A stretch of 64,000 bases of DNA. Origin: an uncultured Mycoplasmatota bacterium. GTDB lineage: Bacteria > Bacillota_I > Bacilli_A > RF39 > UBA660. The stretch is from assembly GCA_900543675.1 (NCBI GenBank), contig UQRY01000003.1, positions 16,626 through 80,625 of the forward strand, given 5' to 3'. The translations under genes and the position numbers were made by a program. Positions 8,008 to 17,136 of the stretch are shown here, in pieces. The notes beneath the pieces were generated by a model that worked only from the letters and a program-made list of their open reading frames with translations, was not told where the DNA came from and made no database searches. How positions within the stretch are numbered: the first letter of the stretch is position 1; each line of letters opens with the position of its first letter.

Positions 8008-11000
8008 ATGGAAAAAAATGGTAAAAAAAATAATTTAAATAATAACACTGTTTCTAGTGTTGTTAGGAAAAAGTCTTCTAGCGTTGTTCGAAAAAAGAAA
8101 AATTCTAATTGGAAAGAAGAAAGTAAAGAAGAATCTTCTTCATCTGTGATAAAAAAAGTGTCTAAAAAGCCTTCTTCTAGTATGGTTAATCAACCTTCTA
8201 CTGTTGTAAAGCGAAGGAAGAGTTCCTCAGAAAAAAATTCAGATCGTTCATCGAAAGTGACAGATGATCAAGAACCTGTTAAATCAAAAGTAGTTATACG
8301 TAAAAAAATCAGTACTGAAAAGAAAAAAGATGACCAGAAATTAGAACAAAATATTTTATCAGATCAGAAAACTACTGAAAAGAAAAAAACAAGAAAAGAG
8401 AAGAAACAAAAGACCGAACATCCAAGAAAAAAAACTAGCTCGAAGAAGAAAAAAATATTGATTATTTGTTTAACAGTTCTTATTTTATTACTTGTAGTTG
8501 CTTCTTACTTATTTTTCTTTCCATTTAAGCTTACTTATGATACAAAAGGAGACTTAGTTACTAAGACTGGTACTTTAGATTTCGAGGTAACCATAACTGG
8601 AAATAAGCCGATTTCTAAAATATATTATGCTGTTGATCCTGAAGAAGAAAATAATTTAGATTGTTATACCACTATAGATAGTGATGGTGGTTTATTTCAA
8701 AATAAAATTTTATTTGATGATCTTAGTATTCCTGTTGGTTCTAGAACGTTAATTCTCTATGTTGAGTCATTATTAGGTACTCATGAGATTATTTCTATTC
8801 CCGTTGAATATACGATTGGATATATTAATCCGTTATCCATTGAAGATGTTGTAATAGGTCCAACGGATAATACTTATATTGTTGACAAAGAGTTGCTTAT
8901 TACTTTTGATGATAATGTATCTGAAGCTGAGGCAAAAAAATTAATTGAAAAGTATCAAGGAAAAATTGTTGGTGAGATTTATTTTTTAAAGCAATATCAA
9001 GTTAAATTTGAAGTAGAAGATTTATCTGATTTAAAAAGAAAATTAGAAGCTGAAGAAATTATTTCTAATGTTACTTATAATTATTTTGATGAGGTTGAGA
9101 TTGCTCGTAATAAGGTAGGAAGTATATTAGGAGAAGAAATACATTTTACTAAAGATTATTATATTTCTGCTTTAGGTATTGATGAAGCCTATGAATTAGT
9201 GAAAAAACCTCATTGGATTAATGTTGGTTTAATTGATTCGCCTGTTGATTATCGTCATAATGATTTAAATATGAATGAAAGTAATATGTTTATTCCTTCG
9301 ATGAAAAATAGTGATTTTGATGATATAGATAATATTTTAGATTATTATGATACTTATGATCACGAAAATGATGAAGTTTATAATCAAGATAAATGGTATT
9401 CTGATTGTTCATTTTTATCTTTCCGATCTCACGGTACTCATGTAGCTGGTATTATGGCAGGTATTCGTGATGATAATGGGGTCGAAGGAATTAATGATAG
9501 AGTCAGTTTATATTATGCTAGTATGTGGGTTTACTATAAGAGAAGTGCATTTATTGATTCAGTTGATGAAGCAAGTAGAGAAGATTATATAGCTCAATTT
9601 GATGGTGATTTTGGGTATGGTTATGATTCTTTTAATATGACTTATGCTTTGAGTAATCTTATTATGTCTGATGTTAGAGTAATTAATATGAGCGTAGGTT
9701 TTGATTCTGTTAGTGATAGTTCTTATAATGAATTAAAAAAATACTATGATACTTATTTTGCGACTATTGAGAAAACAGGAAAAGATTTTTTGATTGTTAA
9801 ATCTGCTGGTAATTGCTCAGCTTCTGGTCAATGCAAGCAAAATGCAGACAATGATTATTTTAATCGTATTCTTTCTGAGAATGAATTTGCTGATAATCAT
9901 AGTTTAATTGTTGGTGGTTCGATAGAGCCTGGTACAGTAACGGCCAATGATCTTATTCATAATTATTTTGTCCATTCTAAAGGGGTATACTCTAAATATG
10001 GGGAAATTGTAGATATTTTTGCACCTGGTACTATTTATAGTTCCATTTATAATAATGATTATGAATGGATGATGGGGACTTCTCAAGCGGCTCCAATAGT
10101 ATCTGGAACAGCGAGTTTGATTTATTCGATTAATCCTGATTTTACTGCTTCTCAAGTGATTGATTTTATCGTAGATAATCCCGATGGTTATGTTTCTTTT
10201 GAAAAAGTAAAAAAAGGGGTTATCAATACGAAAAGTGCGGTTGAAGCAGCTCTTACTTATCAAGAAACGGGAGAGAAAACGACAACTATAGATGATACCA
10301 AATACGGATTTATTCAAGGATCTATTCAAGATGCTGTTACAAAGGAGCCTGTTGAAGTAGCTGGTTCAATTGAATTTATTGATGTTAATGACCCAGATAA
10401 AATCTATATTGCTGCAGATACCAATGCTAGATATTTAAATGGTGGGAATTATGATTATATTCTGCCAGTTGGAACATACAATATGGTGATTAAGTTTGAG
10501 GGGTATGTAAAAGAAACTATTTATCATTTAGTTATTGATGAAGATACGGTAACGTATAATATATTACTTAATGTGGTTAACGATTCAGATTTAACGGTAG
10601 TATCAACAACTGGTTATGCGATTGATGCTTTTGATGGTAGTCATATTCCGAATACAAAGATTGAAATATATAAAGGAATCTCTAATAATACAGAAAATAA
10701 AATTACTGAAGTTCAAGCAGATGCAAATGGTTATTATACCTTGTTATTAGAGCCTGGTAATTATACTGCCTATGCATCAGCTGAGGGATATACTTCTAGT
10801 AAGACTAATATTTTAGTAGTGCCAAATAAAAATGGTGAACAGGATTGTACACTTACGCCAGTATTAAAAGAAGGCGAAATTCGAGCGGTTCTTACTTGGG
10901 GATTAACGCCTAGGGATTTAGATTCTCATTTAGTTGGTCCTACTCCAGATGGTAATCGGTTTCATATCTACTTCAGTAATAAAAATTATGAATATCAGGG

Positions 11001-11313
11001 AACAAAATACAATAATTTGGATTTGGATGATACGACGAGTTATGGTCCAGAGACAACTTCTGTTTATGTAGGGGTAAATGGAACTTATACTTATTATGTA
11101 CATGATTTTACTAATCGTAATTCTTCTAGTTCTAATGCACTTAGTTTGTCTGGTGCGCAAGTAAAATTATATATTGCGGGACGAGAGGAACCTATTATTT
11201 ATAACGTTCCTAATCAGCCAGGTAACCTATGGAAAGTATTCTCTATCGAAAATGGGCAAGTGACCTCAATCAATGAAATGAGTTTTCATAGTAATTATCG
11301 TAATTTAGAATGA
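8008..11313 (+). CDS. Membrane-anchored subtilisin-like (S8) protease with C-terminal beta domains
   Basis: A 1101-residue serine protease. Residues 1-148 are a cytoplasmic, Lys/Ser-rich region with repeated Ser-Val-Val-Arg-Lys-Lys units. A membrane segment spans about 150-171, so the rest lies outside. A pro-domain-like part precedes the peptidase. The catalytic residues are Asp410 (Leu-Ile-Asp-Ser-Pro-Val-Asp), His475 (Ser-His-Gly-Thr-His-Val-Ala-Gly), oxyanion Asn602 (Ser-Ala-Gly-Asn) and Ser692 (Gly-Thr-Ser-Gln-Ala-Ala-Pro). Behind it come two carboxypeptidase-regulatory-like beta domains and a final domain with Leu-Thr-Trp-Gly and Asp-Leu-Asp-Ser-His-Leu, as in YfaP/DUF2135 proteins. It lies between spoVG and yabP, a sporulation neighbourhood, but nothing else shows a spore role. 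Substrates are unknown. Confidence 0.9.
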   Translation: MEKNGKKNNLNNNTVSSVVRKKSSSVVRKKKNSNWKEESKEESSSSVIKKVSKKPSSSMVNQPSTVVKRRKSSSEKNSDRSSKVTDDQEPVKSKVVIRKKISTEKKKDDQKLEQNILSDQKTTEKKKTRKEKKQKTEHPRKKTSSKKKKILIICLTVLILLLVVASYLFFFPFKLTYDTKGDLVTKTGTLDFEVTITGNKPISKIYYAVDPEEENNLDCYTTIDSDGGLFQNKILFDDLSIPVGSRTLILYVESLLGTHEIISIPVEYTIGYINPLSIEDVVIGPTDNTYIVDKELLITFDDNVSEAEAKKLIEKYQGKIVGEIYFLKQYQVKFEVEDLSDLKRKLEAEEIISNVTYNYFDEVEIARNKVGSILGEEIHFTKDYYISALGIDEAYELVKKPHWINVGLIDSPVDYRHNDLNMNESNMFIPSMKNSDFDDIDNILDYYDTYDHENDEVYNQDKWYSDCSFLSFRSHGTHVAGIMAGIRDDNGVEGINDRVSLYYASMWVYYKRSAFIDSVDEASREDYIAQFDGDFGYGYDSFNMTYALSNLIMSDVRVINMSVGFDSVSDSSYNELKKYYDTYFATIEKTGKDFLIVKSAGNCSASGQCKQNADNDYFNRILSENEFADNHSLIVGGSIEPGTVTANDLIHNYFVHSKGVYSKYGEIVDIFAPGTIYSSIYNNDYEWMMGTSQAAPIVSGTASLIYSINPDFTASQVIDFIVDNPDGYVSFEKVKKGVINTKSAVEAALTYQETGEKTTTIDDTKYGFIQGSIQDAVTKEPVEVAGSIEFIDVNDPDKIYIAADTNARYLNGGNYDYILPVGTYNMVIKFEGYVKETIYHLVIDEDTVTYNILLNVVNDSDLTVVSTTGYAIDAFDGSHIPNTKIEIYKGISNNTENKITEVQADANGYYTLLLEPGNYTAYASAEGYTSSKTNILVVPNKNGEQDCTLTPVLKEGEIRAVLTWGLTPRDLDSHLVGPTPDGNRFHIYFSNKNYEYQGTKYNNLDLDDTTSYGPETTSVYVGVNGTYTYYVHDFTNRNSSSSNALSLSGAQVKLYIAGREEPIIYNVPNQPGNLWKVFSIENGQVTSINEMSFHSNYRNLE

Positions 11314-11336
11314 AGGTACTAAGTATCTTCTTTTCT
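11312..11336 (+). terminator. Terminator of the S8 protease gene
   Basis: GAAGGTA and TATCTTC pair around a five-base loop, followed by TTTTC. It begins at the stop codon. Confidence 0.6.
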
Positions 11337-11340
11337 TTTG

Positions 11341-11368
11341 GTATATTTTTTTTGCTCCATCATATTTT
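11341..11368 (+). promoter_or_regulatory. Possible SigE-type promoter of yabPQ
   Basis: GTATATT at 11341-11347 and CATATTTT at 11361-11368 are 13 bases apart, close to the mother-cell SigE consensus (ATATT and CATACA-T). yabP and yabQ of B. subtilis are SigE-dependent. No SigA-like pair fits better here. Confidence 0.45.
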
Positions 11369-11386
11369 TTACTAGGAGGAATATGT

Positions 11387-11677
11387 ATGGACAAGGATAC
11401 GAATATTACGAATTATAATCATAGTATTAATATTGTAGAAAGAAAAAACATTTTAGTAACTGGAGTGAAAAAAATTGAAAGCTTTGATAACGAAGAGTTT
11501 TTAATGGAAACGGTAATGGGATTTTTGGTATTAAAAGGGGATGATTTGGAATTATTGAAATTAGATACTTTGCAAGGAAATGTATCAATTAAAGGATTTT
11601 TAAAATCTTTTGCTTATGTAGATGATGCGACAAAAAAGGAGAAAGAATCCAGTATTATTAGTAGGTTATTTAAATAA
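11387..11677 (+). CDS. yabP: Sporulation protein YabP
   Basis: YabP belongs to the YabP/YqfC family needed for mother-cell spore development. The core reads Leu-Val-Thr-Gly-Val-Lys, then Ser-Phe-Asp-Asn-Glu-Glu-Phe and Thr-Val-Met-Gly-Phe-Leu, then Gly-Asp-Asp-Leu-Glu and Gly-Asn-Val-Ser-Ile-Lys-Gly. It has 96 residues, the usual length. The ATG follows AGGAGGA. The stop codon overlaps the yabQ start (TAATG), so the pair is coupled exactly as in spore formers, and divIC follows as in B. subtilis. Confidence 0.92.
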   Translation: MDKDTNITNYNHSINIVERKNILVTGVKKIESFDNEEFLMETVMGFLVLKGDDLELLKLDTLQGNVSIKGFLKSFAYVDDATKKEKESSIISRLFK

Positions 11678-11952
11678 TGGAACTTGAGATACAAATTCAG
11701 AGTTTTGTCGCTTCTTTTGTTTTTGGATTTCTATTTTCTTATTTTGTTAATTTGTGTTATAAGTGGTTATTTCTTTCTAAAGGGGTATTTCGTTTGTTAT
11801 TTACTTTGATTTTTGTGTTGTTTTTTTGCTTATTGTATTTTTTGATGATGGTTGTGATTAATTCTGCTCGTATTCATATTTATTTTTTATTGATGACTTT
11901 GATTGGTTATTTAGTAAGTAATTTATTTAGTCGAAAGGTTCGTTATCATTAG
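11677..11952 (+). CDS. yabQ: Sporulation membrane protein YabQ
   Basis: A 91-residue protein with three or four hydrophobic segments covering most of its length. YabQ is a SigE-dependent membrane protein needed for cortex formation in B. subtilis. Sequence identity in this family is low; the call rests on the place between yabP and divIC, the length, the membrane pattern and the coupled start. The protein is shorter than the Bacillus member, so part of the C-terminus may be lost. Confidence 0.8.
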   Translation: MELEIQIQSFVASFVFGFLFSYFVNLCYKWLFLSKGVFRLLFTLIFVLFFCLLYFLMMVVINSARIHIYFLLMTLIGYLVSNLFSRKVRYH

Positions 11953-11997
11953 TTTACATTTCTTTGTCAAGCGACAAAACTTTCTATTTTTAAACCG

Positions 11998-12026
11998 TTG
12001 TCTTTTCTTTTATTTCTACTTATAAT
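11998..12026 (+). promoter_or_regulatory. divIC promoter
   Basis: TTGTCT at 11998-12003 and TATAAT at 12021-12026 with a 17-base spacer. Confidence 0.7.
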
Positions 12027-12059
12027 GAGAATAAGAAGAATAGGGAGGTTTGCGTAGGT

Positions 12060-12362
12060 ATGAGAAAGAAAAAAACAAAGTCCCGTGCACGTGTTTGTCT
12101 TTTCGTGCCTATCTGTGCGGTAGCGATCATCGCTATTTTTACTGCTGTTGGTAACTATTGGGTTCAAATATTCGAAAAGTACCAAGAAAAAGAGGCCTTA
12201 GAAGAAAAGATGCTCACTTTGCGAGAAAAAGAGGCAGAATTAAAAGTGGATGTCGAAAAGTTAGAAGACCCAGATTACATTGCTCGTTATGCACGGGAAA
12301 AGTATATGTATTCTAAGGATGGGGAGATTATTCTAAGATTGCCAGAAGAAGATGAAGAATAA
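12060..12362 (+). CDS. divIC: Cell division protein DivIC (FtsB-like)
   Basis: A bitopic septum protein of 100 residues that pairs with FtsL and DivIB in the divisome. It has a basic cytoplasmic start, one membrane segment at about 11-33, and a heptad coiled coil (Glu/Lys/Leu-rich) at 40-75. The family signature follows: Asp-Pro-Asp-Tyr-Ile-Ala-Arg-Tyr-Ala-Arg-Glu-Lys. The C-terminus is acidic. GTAGGT and an upstream AGGGAGG precede the ATG. It lies between yabQ and tilS; the Bacillus genes yabR and spoIIE that would come next are absent. Confidence 0.9.
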   Translation: MRKKKTKSRARVCLFVPICAVAIIAIFTAVGNYWVQIFEKYQEKEALEEKMLTLREKEAELKVDVEKLEDPDYIARYAREKYMYSKDGEIILRLPEEDEE

Positions 12363-12378
12363 TCTTCTTTTTCTTTTG
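12349..12378 (+). terminator. divIC terminator
   Basis: GAAGAtgaagaataATCTTC-type hairpin at the end of the gene with a TTTTTC tail. The tail also contains the -35 region of tilS. Confidence 0.55.
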
Positions 12379-12403
12379 TTTTTATTCGTAAATATGGTAC
12401 AAT
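12376..12403 (+). promoter_or_regulatory. tilS-ftsH promoter
   Basis: TTGTTT at 12376-12381 and TACAAT at 12398-12403 with a 16-base spacer. Confidence 0.55.
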
Positions 12404-12431
12404 ACTATTTGTAGTGAAATGGGTGAATAGT

Positions 12432-13754
12432 GTGGAAAAAGTATATGATTATTTGAAAACTCTATTAGATCCTTCTAGTACTGTAGTTGTTGGAGTATCA
12501 GGGGGACCGGATTCTATGGCACTACTTTATATTTTGGTTACTTTGGCTAAGAAAAAGTCTTTTTCTTTGATTTGTTGCCATGTTAACCATAACGTGCGTA
12601 AGGAAAGTAAAGAAGAGAAAGTTTTCTTGGAAAACTGGTGTTATGAACATGGGGTTTTGTTCGAATCAATGACAATTGAACATTATAGTGATGATAATTT
12701 TCATAATGAAGCTAGAAACATTCGTTATCGTTATTTTGAAGAGATAGTAACTAAGTATCAAGCAAACTATTTGATGACTGCTCATCATGGCGATGATTTA
12801 GTGGAAACTATTTTGATGAGACTTGTACGTGGATCGACTTTGCGTGGCTATGCTGGGTTTAAGCGTGAGGTAGATAAAGGGAGTTATCTACTTGTTCGTC
12901 CACTTATTACGGTTTCTAAGCATGAACTTTTAGATTATGATGAAAAAATGGGTATTCCTTATGTTATCGATAATTCTAATCATAAAGACAAATATACAAG
13001 AAATCGTTATCGTAAATATGTGTTACCTTTTTTAAAGCAAGAAAATCCTAATGTACATGAGAAATTTTTAAAGTTTAGTACGATGTTAGGAGAATATAGT
13101 GATTTTATTGATCGTCAGGTAGATAGTGTGTTTGCCTCGGTTTATCACGGTGGATATTTAGATATACCAGAGTTTCTTACCTTGGATTCTCTTCTACAAA
13201 CACGAACTCTTTATCGTATTTTAGAAGAAATTTATCAAGATGATTTAAACTCGGTTAATGATAGACATGTTCAACTTTTTTATCAACTTGTTTTTTCTCG
13301 TAAAAAAAATACCTATATTCTGTTACCTAATCATGTGAAGATTGTGAAATCTTATGATCAGGTTAAGGTGGTTAAAGATGGGGAAGGTATTGATCATTAC
13401 GAAATAGAATTAGTTGATTACGCTATTCTTCCTAATGGTAAACATTTAGAGATTATTCACCATGATATTTTAGAAAATGGTAATGATATTTGCCGTTTAG
13501 ATAGTCAAGATATTGTTTTACCTCTTTATGTTAGAACGAGAAAATATGGAGATAAAATGGCAGTAAAAGGCTTGTCTGGTACTAAAAAATTAAAAGATAT
13601 TTTTATTAATAGTAAAGTGCCTATGGAGGAAAGAGAATTATGGCCTGTTGTTGTAGATGCAACTGGTAATATAGTGTGGGTTCCTGGCATTAAGAAAAGT
13701 AAAATTAATAAACAAAAAAATGAAAGTTATGATATAATAATTAAATATTATTGA
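12432..13754 (+). CDS. tilS: tRNA(Ile)-lysidine synthase TilS
   Basis: Puts lysine on C34 of the CAU-anticodon tRNA(Ile) using ATP, which lets the tRNA read AUA. The PP-loop is Ser23-Gly-Gly-Pro-Asp-Ser28. His-His-Gly-Asp-Asp and the Arg-Gly-Ser segment of the N-terminal domain are present, and the C-terminal TilS domain ends with Lys-Tyr-Gly-Asp and Trp-Val-Pro-Gly-Ile. The length of 440 is typical. GTG 12432 has GGGTGAA just before it; GTGs at 12414 and 12423 lie in or before this site. The stop codon overlaps the ribosome-site region of ftsH, as in the conserved tilS-(hprT)-ftsH order. hprT is missing. Confidence 0.95.
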   Translation: MEKVYDYLKTLLDPSSTVVVGVSGGPDSMALLYILVTLAKKKSFSLICCHVNHNVRKESKEEKVFLENWCYEHGVLFESMTIEHYSDDNFHNEARNIRYRYFEEIVTKYQANYLMTAHHGDDLVETILMRLVRGSTLRGYAGFKREVDKGSYLLVRPLITVSKHELLDYDEKMGIPYVIDNSNHKDKYTRNRYRKYVLPFLKQENPNVHEKFLKFSTMLGEYSDFIDRQVDSVFASVYHGGYLDIPEFLTLDSLLQTRTLYRILEEIYQDDLNSVNDRHVQLFYQLVFSRKKNTYILLPNHVKIVKSYDQVKVVKDGEGIDHYEIELVDYAILPNGKHLEIIHHDILENGNDICRLDSQDIVLPLYVRTRKYGDKMAVKGLSGTKKLKDIFINSKVPMEERELWPVVVDATGNIVWVPGIKKSKINKQKNESYDIIIKYY

Positions 13755-13771
13755 AGGAGAGAGAAATAACA

Positions 13772-15775
13772 ATGAATAAAAACAGTGTTAAAAGAGGGCT
13801 ATTACCTTATTTATTCTTAGTTTTGATCGTATTTAGTGTTTATTATTTATTCAATGTACTTAATCAAAAAGTTAATGTTTTGACGTACGATGAATTTGTT
13901 TCTTTGTTGGAGGAAGAAAAAGTAACTGAACTTTCGATTACGCCAAAGCAGAGGGCTGTTGTATATGAGATTAGTGGTAAGGCTGAGGATTATAAAGAGA
14001 ATGAGACTTTCTTTATTCGGGTGCCTTTAAGCGATGAAATTATTAAAACAATTTTTGCCTCAGAAGAAAAAGCTGATTTCGAATTAGTAACAAATCCTGA
14101 TCCTGAATCTAGTACATTGTTGTTGATTTTAGTTAACGTTTTACCACTTGTTTTACTTGTTGGTGTTGCGATCTTTATCTTTACTAGACAAATGGGTGGC
14201 GCTAATAAATCAATGGATTTTGGTAAGAGTAGAGCTCGTTTAAGTAATGATACCAATAAAGTAACATTTAAAGATGTTGCTGGATTAAAGGAAGAGAAAG
14301 AAGAAGTTTCAGAATTAATTGACTTCTTAAAAAATCCAAAGAAATTTCAAAAGTTAGGGGCTAGAATTCCTAAGGGTGTTTTATTAGTTGGTCCTCCAGG
14401 TACTGGTAAAACATTATTAGCTAAGGCAGTGGCTGGAGAAGCTAATGTGCCATTCTACTATATTAGTGGTTCTGACTTTGTAGAATTGTTTGTTGGTGTT
14501 GGAGCTAGCCGTGTTCGTGATATGTTTAAGCAAGCTAAACATTCTGCTCCATGTTTGATTTTTATTGATGAGATTGATGCAGTAGGTCGTCAACGTGGTA
14601 CTGGTTTAGGTGGCGGTCATGATGAACGTGAACAAACACTTAACCAATTACTTACAGAAATGGATGGGTTTGGAGCCAATGAAGGAATTATCATTATTGC
14701 AGCAACTAACCGTGCAGATGTGTTAGATCCTGCTTTACTTCGTCCAGGTAGATTCGATCGTCAAGTTACTGTTGATTTACCAGATGTTAGAGAACGTGAA
14801 GAGATCTTGAAAGTTCATGCTAAAGATAAGATTTTAGATTCTTCTGTTCGTTTAGAATTTTTAGCTAAACGTACTCCGGGATTTAGTGGAGCTGCGCTTG
14901 AAAATTTATTAAATGAAGCTGCTTTGTTAGCGGTTAGAAGAAATAAAGAAGCAATTACGATGAGTGAAATTGATGAAGCGACTGATCGTGTAATTGGTGG
15001 TCCGGCTAAACTTAGTCGTAAGTACAATGACCATGAAAAAGAAGTCGTTGCTTATCATGAAGCTGGTCATGCTGTTTTAGGTATTAAATTACCAAATGCA
15101 GATGATGTACAAAAAATTACGATTATTCCACGTGGGCAAGCCGGTGGTTATACGTTAATGATGCCTAGTGAAGAGACCTATTTGTCTACAAAAACAGAAT
15201 TATTACAACGAATAACTGGTTTGTTAGGTGGTCGTGTTTCAGAAGAAATCCAATTCCATGAAGTAACTACTGGTGCACATAATGACTTTGAAAAGGCAAC
15301 TAAGATTGCTCGTGCTATGGTTACTGAGTATGGAATGAGCGATTTAGGTCCAGTTCAACTTGAACAACAAGAAGGCGGAGTCTTCCTTGGACGTGATTAT
15401 AATAAGACTCGTAATTTCTCTAATGAAATTGCTCATGAAATTGATAAAGAGGTTCGTAAGATTATCGATGAGTGTTACCAAGAGGCCAAGAGAATCTTAC
15501 TTGAAAATCGTGATTTGGTGAAATTACTTGCTGATTCTTTATTAGAATATGAAACATTAACCAAAGAACAAATTGATTCTTTAGTCGAGACTGGTAAAAT
15601 GCCAGAAGAAAATTCTGAAGTAAAAACAGATGAAGATAAATCTTTAACAGAGCTTAAAAACTTAGCTAAGGAAAAGGGAATTAAAGGTTACACAAAAATG
15701 ACTAAGGAAGAGTTGGAAAAAGCTCTAGATGAAGAAGAAACAAAAGAAAAAGAGGAAACTGATTCTAAAGAATAG
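13772..15775 (+). CDS. ftsH: ATP-dependent zinc metalloprotease FtsH, with C-terminal SAP/Rho_N-like tail
   Basis: Membrane AAA protease for quality control. Two membrane segments (about 5-25 and 113-135) flank an outside domain. Walker A is Gly207-Pro-Pro-Gly-Thr-Gly-Lys-Thr214, Walker B is Phe264-Ile-Asp-Glu267, and the SRH arginines lie in Arg-Pro-Gly-Arg-Phe-Asp-Arg. The zinc motif is His429-Glu-Ala-Gly-His433. After the peptidase, residues 624-653 add a small helical unit (Leu-Thr-Glu-Leu-Lys, Gly-Ile-Lys-Gly-Tyr, Lys-Glu-Glu-Leu) like SAP/Rho_N domains, then an acidic end; Bacillus FtsH ends differently. ATG 13772 has GAAGGAGAG before it; a TTG at 13751 would start inside tilS. Confidence 0.97.
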   Translation: MNKNSVKRGLLPYLFLVLIVFSVYYLFNVLNQKVNVLTYDEFVSLLEEEKVTELSITPKQRAVVYEISGKAEDYKENETFFIRVPLSDEIIKTIFASEEKADFELVTNPDPESSTLLLILVNVLPLVLLVGVAIFIFTRQMGGANKSMDFGKSRARLSNDTNKVTFKDVAGLKEEKEEVSELIDFLKNPKKFQKLGARIPKGVLLVGPPGTGKTLLAKAVAGEANVPFYYISGSDFVELFVGVGASRVRDMFKQAKHSAPCLIFIDEIDAVGRQRGTGLGGGHDEREQTLNQLLTEMDGFGANEGIIIIAATNRADVLDPALLRPGRFDRQVTVDLPDVREREEILKVHAKDKILDSSVRLEFLAKRTPGFSGAALENLLNEAALLAVRRNKEAITMSEIDEATDRVIGGPAKLSRKYNDHEKEVVAYHEAGHAVLGIKLPNADDVQKITIIPRGQAGGYTLMMPSEETYLSTKTELLQRITGLLGGRVSEEIQFHEVTTGAHNDFEKATKIARAMVTEYGMSDLGPVQLEQQEGGVFLGRDYNKTRNFSNEIAHEIDKEVRKIIDECYQEAKRILLENRDLVKLLADSLLEYETLTKEQIDSLVETGKMPEENSEVKTDEDKSLTELKNLAKEKGIKGYTKMTKEELEKALDEEETKEKEETDSKE

Positions 15776-15788
15776 TTTCTTTTTTTTG
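15755..15788 (+). terminator. ftsH terminator
   Basis: GAAACT pairs with AGTTTC and inside it ATTCT with AGAAT, followed by eight T. The stem includes the stop codon. Confidence 0.9.
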
Positions 15789-15845
15789 TTTAAAACGTTC
15801 ATTTTGAACCAATACAACCTAAAACGGAGTATGTATTTTCCCCTC

Positions 15846-15875
15846 TTGTCAAAATACTTGGGGGGGGGGTATACT
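15846..15875 (+). promoter_or_regulatory. Promoter with a ten-G spacer tract
   Basis: TTGTCA at 15846-15851 and TATACT at 15870-15875 lie 18 bases apart. The last ten bases of the spacer, 15860-15869, are all G, in a sequence otherwise poor in G. Slippage in such a tract would change the spacer between good and poor lengths, the classic layout of a phase-variable promoter. The gene controlled encodes a surface protein. Confidence 0.7.
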
Positions 15876-15935
15876 TAGTATGTATAAGAAAAATAGAAAT
15901 GTGAATAATAGAGATGAAATATTAAGGGGATAGAT

Positions 15936-17072
15936 ATGAAGAAGTTAGAACTGAAATTTAGTAAGAAATATATAGCCATTTTTGGTTTACTTGTGATTAT
16001 TTTGTTGGCTATTGTGTTTTTAATTAGTAATACATACGGATATTATCAGGAAGATTTAGAATTAAAAAATTCCTTAGAGATGACGGTTGCGACCCTTTCT
16101 TATGGTTTAAATGAGGAGTATAAAGTAGTAGTTCCCGCTAAAGGTGAGGTAAGAGTACCTATCGCAGTAATGGGATTAAATAGTCAAGAAACGAAATATC
16201 AAATGTATTATTGAAGTAGTGATGACTTAACTAATGTGATTGTAGGATATGCTAGTTATAGTAGTAATCTAGCAAGTGGAAGTTTAGCGGTAGGAGAGAG
16301 TAAGCAAGTATCATTAATCTTACAGAATAATGGCGATAGTGAAGTCACGGTATTTGTCGGAGTAAAAGGAGGATATCAAAACAATAGTGTAGAAGATATT
16401 CTACTTGGAGATGGCGAAATACGGATTACAAACCGAATAGAGAGTGATGAAGTTACCGAAGATATGGCGACTCCTGAAGATATCCTATCAGGAAAGAAGG
16501 CTTGGGTAGCTGGAAATCAGATTACAGGAACGATGGTGAATCGAGGAACAGTTAATCAGACATTAAAAGCCGGAGAAAGTTATACAATACCAGAAGGATA
16601 TCATGATGGGAAAGGTGTGATTAGTTCTGATTCATTAGCTAGTCAAACTCAAGGAACTGCATCCGCAGAAGATATTAGGAATGGGAAAACCGCTTGGGTA
16701 AATGGAAATAAAGTAACTGGTACTGCTTCAGAATTTACTAATACGATTTTTATTCCTACTCTTTATGGTGCTAGTGTGAGAGGAACAGATCAATTTTATG
16801 CTGGTGGAGGCGGTATTGAATTACAGAATGTAAGTAAGATTTCTATTGAGAATTTGATTATTAAAGGTGAATCGAATTGGCCTACTGCTTCTAATTTTAC
16901 TATTACTGGAAAGTCTGGTGAAACGTCGACAAGAGTAGCTTTCTTTACCAATACAACTAATGAGAGTGATCTAAGTTATGATGTTTCTATGTACGATTCT
17001 GTTACAATTTATGCTTATAGTTATAACGGTACAGAAGTTAAAGCAACAAACTTAAAAATAGAACTTAAATAA
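15936..17072 (+). pseudogene. Surface protein with tail-fibre-like repeats, interrupted by TGA
   Basis: One frame runs from ATG 15936 (site AGGGGATAG) to 17072 with a single TGA at 16212-16214, between Met-Tyr-Tyr and Ser-Ser-Asp-Asp. A TGG Trp codon one base away would restore it, giving about 378 residues. Residues 10-32 are a signal anchor. A beta-rich part follows. Then come two copies of a repeat found in Firmicute phage tail and surface proteins (Asp-Ile-Leu-Ser-Gly-Lys-Lys-Ala-Trp-Val, Ile-Thr-Gly-Thr; Ser-Tyr-Thr-Ile-Pro-Glu-Gly-Tyr-His). A C-terminal beta domain ends it. The downstream part keeps good codons and no other stops, so the break is recent. Expression would depend on the poly-G promoter before it. 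Confidence 0.7.
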
Positions 17073-17092
17073 TTTTCTTGATAGTAAAAGAC

Positions 17093-17121
17093 TTGGTGTT
17101 TTGATTTAACAGTGATATACT
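17093..17121 (+). promoter_or_regulatory. Promoter of the GT-C-like membrane protein
   Basis: TTGGTG at 17093-17098 and TATACT at 17116-17121 with a 17-base spacer. Confidence 0.5.
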
Positions 17122-17136
17122 TTAAGTGGTGTTATT

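Noticed and set aside
9904..10329. Long minus-strand frame within the S8 protease gene
   Set aside because: It is antisense to a well-supported domain, with no ribosome site and odd composition.
16212..16214. TGA read as Trp (Mollicute code)
   Set aside because: yabG, tilS and other intact genes end in TGA and Trp is coded by TGG throughout, so the standard code applies; the TGA in the surface gene is a real stop.
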